From assembly GCA_038255685.1 (NCBI GenBank), contig JBBSLC010000057.1, forward strand, positions 1-17,862: a stretch of DNA of 17,862 nucleotides. Reading direction: 5' to 3'. The translations under genes were made by a program, and so were the position numbers. The notes below the pieces were generated by a model. That model did no database searches and was not told the origin of the DNA. It worked only from the letters and a program-made list of their open reading frames with translations. This document shows, piece by piece, positions 1 through 6,471 of the stretch. Each line of letters starts with the position of its first letter. Positions within the stretch are counted from its first letter, which is position 1. The DNA is from CADCSY01 sp038255685 (GTDB lineage Bacteria; Actinomycetota; Acidimicrobiia; Acidimicrobiales; CADCSY01).

Positions 1-1
1 C

Positions 2-514
2 TTCCGGGTGACCGACAACCCCGTGGCCGACAAGGTCCATGGCCGAGGCGGACGTTCGCTCGCCGAGGCGTGGGCGACCGGCGGCATGTCGGCGTACCTC
101 GGGACCACCATCCCCGGCTTCCCGAACCTGTTCATGCTCGCTGGTCCGAACACCGGCATCGGCCACACGTCGCTCGTGGTGATGATCGAGGCACAGCTGA
201 CCTACATCACCGACTGCCTGCGCACCATGGCCGCTCGGAACCTGGCGAGCGTCGAGCCGGACGCCGACACCGCCCAGGCGTACAACGACGACGTGCAGGA
301 GAAGATGAGCCGCACCGTCTGGAGCACCGGGGGCTGTCGCAGCTGGTACATGGACGCGAGCGGCCGGAACCCCACGCTGTGGCCCGACTTCACGTGGCGC
401 TTCACCCGGATGACCCGCCGCTTCGACGTCGAGCACTACCAGGTCACCCCCCGACGACCGGCACCGGTCCGGACCACCACGAACCACGAGGAGCTGGTCA
501 GCGATGCCAGGTAG
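2..514 (+). CDS. Flavin-containing (Baeyer-Villiger type) monooxygenase, C-terminal part
   Basis: This is the last 170 residues of a protein whose N-terminus, with the Rossmann FAD- and NADPH-binding motifs, lies before the window. What is visible matches the C-terminal end of class B flavin monooxygenases. The segment MLAGPNTGIGHTS followed by MIEAQ corresponds to the conserved GPNTGxGHxS...IEAQ block near the second FAD-contact region, and the tail SxTVWSTGGCRSWYMD...RNPTLWPDFTWRF is the usual ending of the long-chain or cyclic ketone monooxygenase group. Family members use FAD, NADPH and O2 to insert oxygen next to a carbonyl. The stop overlaps the next gene by 11 bases, and the following SDR and alpha/beta hydrolase fit a ketone-to-ester-to-acid pathway. 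The substrate cannot be told from the sequence. Confidence 0.85.
   Translation, partial: FRVTDNPVADKVHGRGGRSLAEAWATGGMSAYLGTTIPGFPNLFMLAGPNTGIGHTSLVVMIEAQLTYITDCLRTMAARNLASVEPDADTAQAYNDDVQEKMSRTVWSTGGCRSWYMDASGRNPTLWPDFTWRFTRMTRRFDVEHYQVTPRRPAPVRTTTNHEELVSDAR
488..493 (+). promoter_or_regulatory. Ribosome binding site for the SDR at 504
   Basis: GAGGAG lies inside the end of the monooxygenase gene, 10 nt before ATG 504. It favours 504 over the in-frame ATG at 540, whose nearest AGGAG (around 513-517) is about 22 nt away. Confidence 0.5.
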
Positions 515-1352
515 GAGACAGCGGACCAAGCCAGGTGCGATGCAGATCGACGGTGCGCTCGCCGTCGTCACGGGCGCAGGGAGCGGCATCGGCCGGGCGA
601 CGTCGATCGCCCTCGCAACCGCTGGCGCTCGGGTGGTGTGCGCCGACATCGACCTTGCCTCGGCTGAGCGCACCGCCGCCGAGTGCGAGGTGCGCACCAC
701 GGGTGCGGTGGCCCACGTGGTCGACGTGGCCGACGCGGATGCCGTCGAGGGGCTGGCCAAGCAGGTCCTCGCAGACCAGGGCACGCCCGACGTGGTCGTG
801 AACAACGCCGGCGTGGGCATGTCGGGCCGCCTGCTCGAGGCCCCGCTCGACGATTGGGAGTGGATCCTCGGCATCAACCTCATGGGTGTCGTGCACGGGT
901 GTCGGGCCTTCGGCCCGGCGATGGTGGAGCGAGGACGGGGTCAGGTGGTCAACGTCTCCTCCGGCCTCGCCTACATCCCCACCGCCTCGGAGGTCGCCTA
1001 CGGCACCACCAAGGCCGGCGTCCTCGCCTTCTCCCGAGCCCTGCGGGCCGACTGGGCTGGCCACGGCGTCGGCGTCACGGCGGTCTGCCCTGGGGTGATC
1101 AACACCCCGATCGTGGCCAGCACCCGGTACCGGGGCGAGCAGGCCGACCCGGAGAAGGTCGCCCAGGTCAAGCGCGCCTTCGCCAGGCGGGGCCACGCCC
1201 CCGAGCTCGTCGCCGACGCCATCCTCGGCGCCGTGCGGAAGAACCGCTCGGTCGTGCCCGTCGGGTTCGAGGCAAAGCTCGGCTGGCACGCAAGCCGCCT
1301 CCTGCCCGTACGGGCCGTCGACCGCCTCGCGCAGCTCGGGGCGAGGCGATGA
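504..1352 (+). CDS. Short-chain dehydrogenase/reductase (SDR)
   Basis: A classical SDR of 282 residues from ATG 504; an alternative ATG at 540 would remove 12 residues that precede the fold. The nucleotide-binding loop TGAGSGIG is at residues 23-30. Acidic residues in CADID after the second strand suggest NAD(H) preference. NNAG is at 100-103, and the catalytic set is N125, S153, Y166 and K170 (YGTTK). The family interconverts alcohols and ketones. The gene is translationally coupled: it overlaps the upstream monooxygenase by 11 bases, and its stop overlaps the next start (ATGA at 1349-1352). A plausible role is oxidising an alcohol to the ketone used by the monooxygenase. The sequence resembles the SadH-type SDR of mycobacterial mymA loci, but this was not tested by alignment. 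Confidence 0.9.
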   Translation: MPGRRQRTKPGAMQIDGALAVVTGAGSGIGRATSIALATAGARVVCADIDLASAERTAAECEVRTTGAVAHVVDVADADAVEGLAKQVLADQGTPDVVVNNAGVGMSGRLLEAPLDDWEWILGINLMGVVHGCRAFGPAMVERGRGQVVNVSSGLAYIPTASEVAYGTTKAGVLAFSRALRADWAGHGVGVTAVCPGVINTPIVASTRYRGEQADPEKVAQVKRAFARRGHAPELVADAILGAVRKNRSVVPVGFEAKLGWHASRLLPVRAVDRLAQLGARR

Positions 1353-2311
1353 GGCGGCGCGGTGCCGTCCTCGGTGGCCTCGGTGGCCTCGGCGTCCTCG
1401 CCGTCGCCGGTGCCGTCGTCGCCGGGCGCCGCCGTCCCGCTGTCCTCGACCAGACCGGTGGCCAGCCGTTGCTGCTCCCCGTCGGCGAGGACCTCGTCCT
1501 CCCCACCCACGACGACGGCCACCTGGCGGTGCGGACGATGGGGGAGGGCGAGCGGACCTTCGTGCTCGCCCACGGCTGGACGAACGAAGCCCGCATCTGG
1601 GGCCCGGTCGCCACCCGGCTCGTGGAAAAGGGGCACCGGGTCGCCGTCTACGACCAGCGTGGCCACGCCGGCTCCTCCGCCGGGAGCGACGGCCTCACCA
1701 TGAGCGCGCTGGCCGAGGATCTCGCCACCGTCATCTCCCACCTGGACACCACTGACGTGGTGGTCGTCGGCCACTCGATGGGCGGCATGACCGGCCAAGC
1801 CCTGCTCGTCGAGCGTCCCGACGTCGTGAAGCAGCACGTCGGTGCGATGGTGCTCGTCTCCACGGCGTGCGAGCAGGTCGGGGGGAGGGCGGCGCTCGAC
1901 GCCGCCGCCGCCCGGGTGCTCGCCAGCCCCACGTTCGACCGGGCGCTCGGCAGTCGGCGCCTCGGCCATCGCATGGTCCGAGGGACCGTCGGCCGTGCCG
2001 TCGTCGCCAGCCACCTCGAAGCGGTGAGGGAGACCCTGGCTGCGACCTCGCACGCGACGAGGACCGGCTTCCTCGCCGCCATGCGCGCCATGGACTTCAG
2101 CGAAGCGCTCGCCTCGGTCGACCTCCCGGTCCACATCGTGGTCGGCAGCCGCGACCGCCTCACGCCGCCTGCCCAGAGCCGTCGCCTCGCCGCCATCATC
2201 CCCAGCGCCACGCTGCGCGTGATCGACGGGGCCGGCCACATGCTCTCCCTCGAAGCCCCCGACGAGCTCACCGCCGAGCTGGAGCGAGCCGCAGCCCGCA
2301 TCCCGACCTGA
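1349..2311 (+). CDS. Membrane-anchored alpha/beta hydrolase
   Basis: A 320-residue alpha/beta-hydrolase-fold protein starting at ATG 1349, which overlaps the preceding TGA as ATGA. The first 30 residues are Arg-flanked and hydrophobic (MRRR, then a Gly/Leu/Val/Ala stretch to about 26, then GRRR), which looks like a signal anchor without an obvious cleavage site. The fold follows: the HGW oxyanion motif at 75-77, nucleophile elbow GHSMGG with S143, the acid D269 in GSRDRLTPP, and H297 in GAGHMLS. The family cleaves esters, lactones, epoxides or C-C bonds. Next to a Baeyer-Villiger enzyme the simplest reading is hydrolysis of the ester or lactone it makes, possibly at the membrane. Exact substrate unknown. 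Confidence 0.88.
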   Translation: MRRRGAVLGGLGGLGVLAVAGAVVAGRRRPAVLDQTGGQPLLLPVGEDLVLPTHDDGHLAVRTMGEGERTFVLAHGWTNEARIWGPVATRLVEKGHRVAVYDQRGHAGSSAGSDGLTMSALAEDLATVISHLDTTDVVVVGHSMGGMTGQALLVERPDVVKQHVGAMVLVSTACEQVGGRAALDAAAARVLASPTFDRALGSRRLGHRMVRGTVGRAVVASHLEAVRETLAATSHATRTGFLAAMRAMDFSEALASVDLPVHIVVGSRDRLTPPAQSRRLAAIIPSATLRVIDGAGHMLSLEAPDELTAELERAAARIPT

Positions 2312-2359
2312 CGTCGCTGCCAGCGTCCGGCGCACAGCGCGCCCCGACGCGGGGGTGCG

Positions 2360-2365
2360 TACGGT
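2360..2365 (+). promoter_or_regulatory. Leaderless-type -10 box for the SDR at 2372
   Basis: TACGGT ends 6 nt before GTG 2372, and there is no Shine-Dalgarno sequence. It lies in the 60-bp gap after the hydrolase gene, so the second SDR may have its own leaderless transcript. No convincing -35 was found. Confidence 0.45.
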
Positions 2366-2371
2366 GACGGG

Positions 2372-3166
2372 GTGGGCTTCGCCGGCAAGACTGCGCTCGT
2401 CACCGGCGGGGCGTCCGGGATCGGGCGCGCCCTCGGCAGCGCACTCGAGGCGGCAGGTGCGCGCGTCGTGCTCGCCGACATCGCGCCCGGTGAGGGTGGC
2501 TGTCGTCAGCTCGACGTGCGGGATGCTTCAGCCTTCCAGCTGCTCGTCGACGAGCTCGGTCCGTTCGACCTCCTCGTCAGCTGCGCTGGCATCTCCCTCG
2601 GCGGTGCGACGCACGAGATGAGCGCAGCGCACTGGGACCGGATCATCGACGTGAACATCCGAGGTGTCGTGAACGGCGTGCGCGCGGTGTACCCGTCGAT
2701 GATCGAGCGTGGGAGGGGTCAGATCGTCAACGTCGCGTCCGGGGCTGGACTGGTCGCGCCGCCGTTCGTCGCCGCGTATGCGATGACGAAGCACGCGGTC
2801 GTCGGGCTCTCCGGTGCACTTCGGGCCGAGGCTGCACTGCACGGCGTGCAGGTGAGCGTGCTCTGTCCTGGTGCCGTCGACACACCGATTCTCGACCGGC
2901 TCCCGGACGGCGACCTCCCTCCCACCGCCCGCGCCCCGGTCACCGCCCGCAGCTACCTCGCCGTGGTGCGTCAGAAGCCGATCGACGTCGATCGGTTCGC
3001 CCGGCTGGCGCTGCAGGGCATCGCCCGCAACCAGGGGGTCATCGTCGTGCCGGCGTCCGCTCGGGCCCTGTGGTACCTCCACCGCCTGTCACCCGCACTG
3101 ACGGGCACGATCACCAAGGTCCTGGCTCGGCGTGTCGACCGAGCCCTCCTCTCGAACCGGCCCTGA
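2372..3166 (+). CDS. Short-chain dehydrogenase/reductase (SDR)
   Basis: A 264-residue classical SDR starting at GTG 2372. The cofactor loop TGGASGIG is at residues 11-18, D36 at the end of the second strand suggests NAD(H), and the catalytic residues N95, S123, Y136 and K140 (YAMTK) are all present. The usual NNAG motif reads SCAG at 70-73, so the normally conserved first Asn is Ser/Cys in this position. It follows the monooxygenase/SDR/hydrolase cluster after a 60-bp gap with its own candidate promoter, so it may act in the same alcohol/ketone pathway without being strictly co-transcribed. It differs clearly from the SDR at 504, so this is not a recent tandem duplication. Substrate unknown. 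Confidence 0.88.
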   Translation: MGFAGKTALVTGGASGIGRALGSALEAAGARVVLADIAPGEGGCRQLDVRDASAFQLLVDELGPFDLLVSCAGISLGGATHEMSAAHWDRIIDVNIRGVVNGVRAVYPSMIERGRGQIVNVASGAGLVAPPFVAAYAMTKHAVVGLSGALRAEAALHGVQVSVLCPGAVDTPILDRLPDGDLPPTARAPVTARSYLAVVRQKPIDVDRFARLALQGIARNQGVIVVPASARALWYLHRLSPALTGTITKVLARRVDRALLSNRP

Positions 3167-3199
3167 GTGCTCGCCCGGCTGGCCACGGCCGGCGCTCAG
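3163..3199. terminator. Candidate bidirectional terminator hairpin
   Basis: Bases 3163-3175 pair with 3187-3199 with one mismatch (C3172/C3190) and two G-T wobbles. The stem contains the stop codons of both convergent genes (TGA 3164-3166 and TCA 3196-3198). There is no T-run, as is common in actinobacteria. Confidence 0.4.
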
Positions 3200-4356
3200 C
3201 TGAGCGAGGTGGCGAAGAGGGCGTCGTAGGCGAGGCCCCACGGTGGGCGGAGGAACCCGAGCGCCCGGACGTCCTCGTACCAGGCGCTGTATGGCGAGCG
3301 CCGGGAGAAGGTGCCACCGCCGACCACCCGGGCGATGCGCCCGAGCGACGCCTCGGCCAGCTCCGCCACGGCGGTCTTGGCTCGCAGCGCAGCGTGGAGC
3401 GCCGCCGGGCCCGGGCCGGCCTCGACGGCACGCAGAGCGCCCTCGAACGCCTGCACGGCCACCCAGTGGTCCATCTCCGCCCGGGTCCACTCGACCCGCT
3501 CGTAGGCCCGCAGCCCCTCGGCCTTCGGGCTGAGGTGCGCCTTGGCGGTGCGGATCGCCTCGTCGAGCACGCCGAGCACGACTGCGGTGAACAGCGTCGC
3601 GACGAACGGCCCGGCGGCGGTGGTGATCTCCTCGATCGGGCCGTCCCACGCCATGCGCACCGCCGGGCAGGCGTCGAACCGCATGGCGTGGCTCTGGGTG
3701 GCAGCCATCCCCATGCCGTCCCACTCGGCGAGCAGCTGCACCCCGGCCGTGCCGTCCCAGGGCCGATCACGCATGTCCAGCACGAACAGGGCCGGTGCGT
3801 CGCCGTCGGCGGGCACAGCGGTGGTGACCATCAGGTGGGCGATGCCCGATCCGCTGCCGAAGTGCTTGTCGCCGCTTATGGCGTAGGTGGCACCCGGCAC
3901 CGTCGATGCTGCTCGCTCGATCGGGGTGGCGACAGCAGTGGTGCGGGCGATGTCGCCGCCGCTCCCCGGCTCGGAGGTGATCGTGCCCCACTGCACGCCG
4001 TCGCTGGCGGACTCGCTCACCGCAGCTCGCTGCTCGAGCCATGCGGGCGACCCGCCGCCGGTCTGCGCGAGCCAGAACCCGACGACCGCAGGGTGCATGG
4101 CCGAGACGAGCGCCACTGACGGGTCACCGCCGGCAAGCGTCCGGAGCAGTCCGGCGATGGGACGGGTCGACGCCGGCACGCCCCGCCAGAGCCCGCCGCG
4201 CTCCTCGGTCGCGACGGTCTGCAGGAACCCGATGTCGCGGAGGTGGTCGAAGTCGGCGCGCTCGAGGTGGCGACGTGCCTGGCGCTCAGGCCGAGCGGCC
4301 CGCCAGTCGTCGGCCAGCGCCGCGACGTCGTGCTCGAGGTCGGCCCACGTACCCAC
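3196..4356 (-). CDS. Acyl-CoA dehydrogenase-fold flavoprotein (possibly monooxygenase-like)
   Basis: A 386-residue protein with acyl-CoA-dehydrogenase organisation: a helical N-terminus, a central beta domain carrying TSEPGSGGD at residues 127-135 (the flavin/substrate segment) and SGDKHFGSGSG at 161-171, then a helical C-terminal domain. Family members oxidise acyl-CoA thioesters using FAD, while the related DszC/HpaB branch hydroxylates using reduced flavin. The usual C-terminal YEGTxxIQ block with the catalytic Glu is not seen; the equivalent stretch after GGGTFSRRSPYSAWYEDVR reads FLRPPWGLAYDALF. A noncanonical dehydrogenase or a flavin monooxygenase is therefore possible. GTG 4356 was chosen because TACGGT ends exactly 7 nt upstream; the in-frame GTG at 4365 would fall inside that box. 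It diverges from the PIG-L gene. Confidence 0.82.
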   Translation of the reverse strand: MGTWADLEHDVAALADDWRAARPERQARRHLERADFDHLRDIGFLQTVATEERGGLWRGVPASTRPIAGLLRTLAGGDPSVALVSAMHPAVVGFWLAQTGGGSPAWLEQRAAVSESASDGVQWGTITSEPGSGGDIARTTAVATPIERAASTVPGATYAISGDKHFGSGSGIAHLMVTTAVPADGDAPALFVLDMRDRPWDGTAGVQLLAEWDGMGMAATQSHAMRFDACPAVRMAWDGPIEEITTAAGPFVATLFTAVVLGVLDEAIRTAKAHLSPKAEGLRAYERVEWTRAEMDHWVAVQAFEGALRAVEAGPGPAALHAALRAKTAVAELAEASLGRIARVVGGGTFSRRSPYSAWYEDVRALGFLRPPWGLAYDALFATSLS

Positions 4357-4363
4357 TCTCGGC

Positions 4364-4369
4364 ACCGTA
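4364..4369 (-). promoter_or_regulatory. Leaderless-type -10 box for the acyl-CoA dehydrogenase-like gene
   Basis: Read on the minus strand this is TACGGT, followed by 7 nt and then GTG 4356, with no Shine-Dalgarno sequence. It decides the start codon of the minus-strand gene. Confidence 0.45.
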
Positions 4370-4396
4370 GATCGTGCGGGCGTGGCGCGCTTCGCC

Positions 4397-4406
4397 GGGG
4401 GGGGGG
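4397..4406. repeat. Homopolymeric G10 tract
   Basis: Ten consecutive G lie in the 85-bp divergent region between the acyl-CoA dehydrogenase-like gene and the PIG-L gene. The tract is upstream of both candidate -10 boxes (4364-4369 minus, 4430-4435 plus), within reach of either promoter. Confidence 0.9.
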
Positions 4407-4429
4407 CGTCGGGAACGCGCTGCGCCTGG

Positions 4430-4435
4430 AACGAT
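4430..4435 (+). promoter_or_regulatory. Possible leaderless -10 box for the PIG-L gene
   Basis: AACGAT ends 6 nt before GTG 4442. It is a weaker match to TANNNT than other boxes in the window but has the same spacing. Confidence 0.3.
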
Positions 4436-4441
4436 GGCCGG

Positions 4442-5221
4442 GTGACGGTCTTCCTCTCAGTCGCACCGCATCCGGACGACGAGGTCATCGGCGCCGGCCC
4501 GCTCGGCATCGAGCTGTTGGCGCACGGCCACGAGGTCCACGTGCTCTGTGCGTCGCTCGGACGTCCGGAGCAGCACGAGCGGCGTGCGGCAGAAGCGCAG
4601 GCTGGCGCTGCTCGTGCCGGCTGGGTGCTGCACCTCCCGGCGGCGCCCGTGGCGATGAGCCGTGGTGACGACCTCGAAGCGGCCGAGGCTGCAGTCGCGG
4701 ACCTCCTGGCGGAGCAGGTCGACGTGCTCGGGCCCGATGTCATCGTCGGTCCCGGGCCGCACGACGCGCACCACGCCCACGAGCTCGTCGCCAGGGCGAT
4801 CAGCTCGACCGCCGTCGACCGTGCGGGTCTCCGATGGTGGGCGTGGCAGACGTGGGGCCACCTCGTGGTGCAGAACCTCGTCGTCCCGTTCGAGGAGGCG
4901 GTGCTCGAGCAGGCGATGGAGGTCCTCGACTGCTATGCCGGCGAGCTGGCGCGCAGCGACTACGGCGAGGCCCTCGTCGGCGCGGCGATGCTCGGCGCCG
5001 CCCTCGGCCACGAGCGGGCGTTCGGGTACGGGACGACCCGGACCTGGACGGAGCCCTACGCCAACGTCTTCTGCGAGTCGATCGTCGAGGGCGGGCGCTG
5101 GGCGCACGGGATCCCGAGGGTGCTCGACCCGCGCGACCCGCTCCAGGGAGAACCGGACCGTGCACGCTCAGCGTCGTGGCTCGGGGAGCCGTCCCCCTAT
5201 CAGCCGATCACCTCTCGCTAG
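4442..5221 (+). CDS. PIG-L/LmbE family zinc deacetylase
   Basis: A 259-residue protein opening directly with a beta strand and the signature APHPDDEVIG (HPDDE at residues 10-14; H10 and D13 are zinc ligands and D12 the likely general base). A second histidine cluster, GPHDAHHAHE at 106-114, matches the HxxH block supplying the third ligand. The family hydrolyses N-acetyl groups from GlcNAc-type substrates, including MshB (mycothiol synthesis), Mca (mycothiol S-conjugate amidase) and natural-product deacetylases. It has the general family length, but nothing identifies it as MshB or Mca, so substrate is open. GTG 4442 is the first in-frame start near the fold; ATG 4434 is out of frame. Its TAG stop overlaps the promoter box of the antitoxin. 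Confidence 0.85.
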   Translation: MTVFLSVAPHPDDEVIGAGPLGIELLAHGHEVHVLCASLGRPEQHERRAAEAQAGAARAGWVLHLPAAPVAMSRGDDLEAAEAAVADLLAEQVDVLGPDVIVGPGPHDAHHAHELVARAISSTAVDRAGLRWWAWQTWGHLVVQNLVVPFEEAVLEQAMEVLDCYAGELARSDYGEALVGAAMLGAALGHERAFGYGTTRTWTEPYANVFCESIVEGGRWAHGIPRVLDPRDPLQGEPDRARSASWLGEPSPYQPITSR

Positions 5222-5224
5222 CAT
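5219..5224 (+). promoter_or_regulatory. Leaderless-type -10 box for the antitoxin
   Basis: TAGCAT overlaps the TAG stop of the PIG-L gene and ends 6 nt before ATG 5231. It implies the toxin-antitoxin pair has its own leaderless promoter. Confidence 0.45.
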
Positions 5225-5230
5225 CAAGTG

Positions 5231-5440
5231 ATGGCGTCCGTACGCACGACCTTCACCCTCGACGATGCCCTCGCAGCGCGAGCGCGCGAGCTCGGCGTGA
5301 GCCTCTCAGCGGCTGCTCGCGACGGTGTCGCCGCAGCGGTCCGAGAGGCGCTCGCCAACCGTGACCGAGCGGCCTACGAGCGTCGTCCTGAACGTCCGGA
5401 CGGCTTCTGGGACGTCGTCGAGACGTGGGGTGAGGAGTGA
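5231..5440 (+). CDS. MazE-type antitoxin (type II toxin-antitoxin)
   Basis: A 69-residue protein from ATG 5231 (a GTG at 5228 directly before it is less likely). The N-terminal part SVRTTFTLDDALAARARELG (residues 3-22) looks like a ribbon-helix-helix DNA-binding segment: a short beta strand, then a helix. An Ala/Arg-rich helix at 26-50 follows, then an acidic, aromatic tail (DGFWDVVETWGEE) of the kind antitoxins use to wrap and block the toxin. It overlaps the toxin start by 4 bases (GTGA), the usual antitoxin-first order. It is expected to neutralise the MazF-like product and repress the shared promoter. Assignment rests on the partner and layout more than on sequence; antitoxins diverge fast. 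Confidence 0.75.
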   Translation: MASVRTTFTLDDALAARARELGVSLSAAARDGVAAAVREALANRDRAAYERRPERPDGFWDVVETWGEE

Positions 5441-5745
5441 CCCGAGCCGAGATCTGGATCGCACAGGTCGGTCGCAAGACGCGACCTGTCCTCGTCCTGA
5501 CCCGTCCAGAGGTGATCGACGTGCGCGCGCTCGTCACCGTGGCCGAGATCACAACGTCGATCCGGGGGCTCGCGTCCGAAGTCCTCTTCGATCACGAGGG
5601 GGCTGGACTCGACCGGGCGTCGGCGATCAACTGCGATGGCCTCCACACGATCGCCCAGTCGTCCCTCACCACCCGAGTCGGAGTGGTCGAGGACGAGACG
5701 ATGGCCAGCGTGTGCTGGTCGGTCGCCTACGCACTCGGCTGCTGA
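5437..5745 (+). CDS. MazF/PemK-family mRNA endoribonuclease toxin
   Basis: A 102-residue protein, near normal MazF length. It opens with RAEIWIAQVG and KTRPVLVLTR (residues 3-23), matching the RGEIW...RPVLVLS block; R16 is the candidate conserved catalytic Arg. AEITTSIRG (36-44) matches the PITSxxRG block with the catalytic Thr/Ser, and ASAINCDGLHTIAQSSL (61-77) matches the SVVNCDQIxTIxKSRL block. MazF toxins cut single-stranded RNA at short specific sequences and slow growth unless bound by MazE. GTG 5437 overlaps the antitoxin TGA, so translation is coupled. The linker between the start and the first Arg is short compared with many MazFs (little beyond VGRK), but all three core blocks are intact. 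Cut site unknown. Confidence 0.88.
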   Translation: MTRAEIWIAQVGRKTRPVLVLTRPEVIDVRALVTVAEITTSIRGLASEVLFDHEGAGLDRASAINCDGLHTIAQSSLTTRVGVVEDETMASVCWSVAYALGC

Positions 5746-5785
5746 CGCAGCAGCGCCTGGGCGACGGTCGACCGGCGCAGTCGAC
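5738..5785. terminator. Two small hairpins between convergent toxin and GNAT genes
   Basis: GCTGCT (5738-5743) pairs with AGCAGC (5749-5754) around the toxin stop codon. Farther on, GTCGAC (5767-5772) can pair with GTCGAC (5780-5785). Both stems are 6 bp with no T-run. They are a possible bidirectional terminator, weakly supported. Confidence 0.28.
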
Positions 5786-5797
5786 AGCCTGGTTGGC

Positions 5798-6319
5798 CTA
5801 TCGCTCGTGCGCCTGCTCCGCTCGAGGTGGATCACCGAGAGCGGCAAGGGCCCCGCCGTCGAGGCGCCACGTCGTCCACGCATCCTGGGGGGCAGCGCCG
5901 AGGGAGCGGTAGAAGCCCTGGGCCGATTCGTTCCAGTCGAGCACGGACCACTCCAGCCGCGTCCAACCCTGCTCCGCACACACCGAAGCGAGCTCCTGGA
6001 GCAGTGCCCGGCCGAGCCCGAGGCCACGGTGCGCCGGTTGCACGAAGAGGTCCTCGAGCCAGATCCCGTGGCGGCCCCGCCAGGTCGAGTACGACACGAA
6101 CCACAGCGCGACGCCGGCGACGGTGGGGCCGTCCTCGCCGTCGACCTCAGCGACATGGGCGTGCAGACGCGGATCGGGGCCGAACAGCGCGACGGCGAGG
6201 TCGTCGGCGCTGCCCTCGACCGCATGGGGCTCTCGCTCGTAGACGGCGAGCGCACGAACGAGGGCGTCGATGGCGCCGACATCCGCCTCGGTCGCGGCTC
6301 GAACCCTCCACCTCGTCAT
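5798..6319 (-). CDS. GNAT-family N-acetyltransferase (diamine/SSAT-like)
   Basis: A 173-residue single-domain GNAT enzyme. The acetyl-CoA pyrophosphate loop is VQPAHRGLGLGRAL at residues 93-106 (Q/RxxGxG type), preceded by the strand GIWLEDLF. The C-terminal WNESAQGFYRSLGA (129-142) contains the conserved Tyr (Y137) that can act as general acid. The N-terminal LAVYEREPHAV...LFG (24-47) is typical of the spermidine/spermine and thialysine N-acetyltransferase branch, so a small amine is a reasonable guess, not a proven substrate. ATG 6319 is supported by TACGCT ending 6 nt upstream. It converges on the MazF gene and diverges from the MOSC gene; no functional link is apparent. Confidence 0.87.
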   Translation of the reverse strand: MTRWRVRAATEADVGAIDALVRALAVYEREPHAVEGSADDLAVALFGPDPRLHAHVAEVDGEDGPTVAGVALWFVSYSTWRGRHGIWLEDLFVQPAHRGLGLGRALLQELASVCAEQGWTRLEWSVLDWNESAQGFYRSLGAAPQDAWTTWRLDGGALAALGDPPRAEQAHER

Positions 6320-6325
6320 CGCACC

Positions 6326-6331
6326 AGCGTA
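6326..6331 (-). promoter_or_regulatory. Leaderless-type -10 box for the GNAT gene
   Basis: On the minus strand TACGCT is followed by 6 nt and then ATG 6319, with no Shine-Dalgarno sequence. The rest of the 152-bp divergent region (6320-6471) holds only this box and the one at 6459. Confidence 0.45.
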
Positions 6332-6458
6332 GGAGCGCCTCCGTGGTGTGCCGGGCGCTGACCGGCTTCGAGTCGTGCACGCTCCTCTCGGCCGGCTGAC
6401 GGTCGCTTGCCGCTCGGTGATCGTCCGGAATCCGCTCGGCGTGCGGCGCGGCGGAGGT

Positions 6459-6464
6459 TAGGTT
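6459..6464 (+). promoter_or_regulatory. Leaderless-type -10 box for the MOSC gene
   Basis: TAGGTT is followed by 7 nt and then GTG 6472. A competing reading is GGAGG at 6453-6457 acting as ribosome binding site for TTG 6463, three codons upstream. Confidence 0.4.
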
Positions 6465-6471
6465 GCGGCTC

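Noticed and set aside
998..2335. A 445-codon minus-strand open frame over the SDR and hydrolase genes
   Set aside because: Antisense shadow; the plus-strand frames carry intact catalytic motifs and overlapping start/stop pairs.
504..3166. The two SDR genes as a recent tandem duplication
   Set aside because: They share only family motifs; loops, C-termini and the NNAG motif differ.
4357..4743. Longer N-terminus for the acyl-CoA dehydrogenase-like protein
   Set aside because: The extra sequence covers the PIG-L gene and the G10 tract and is low-complexity; the fold begins near GTG 4356.
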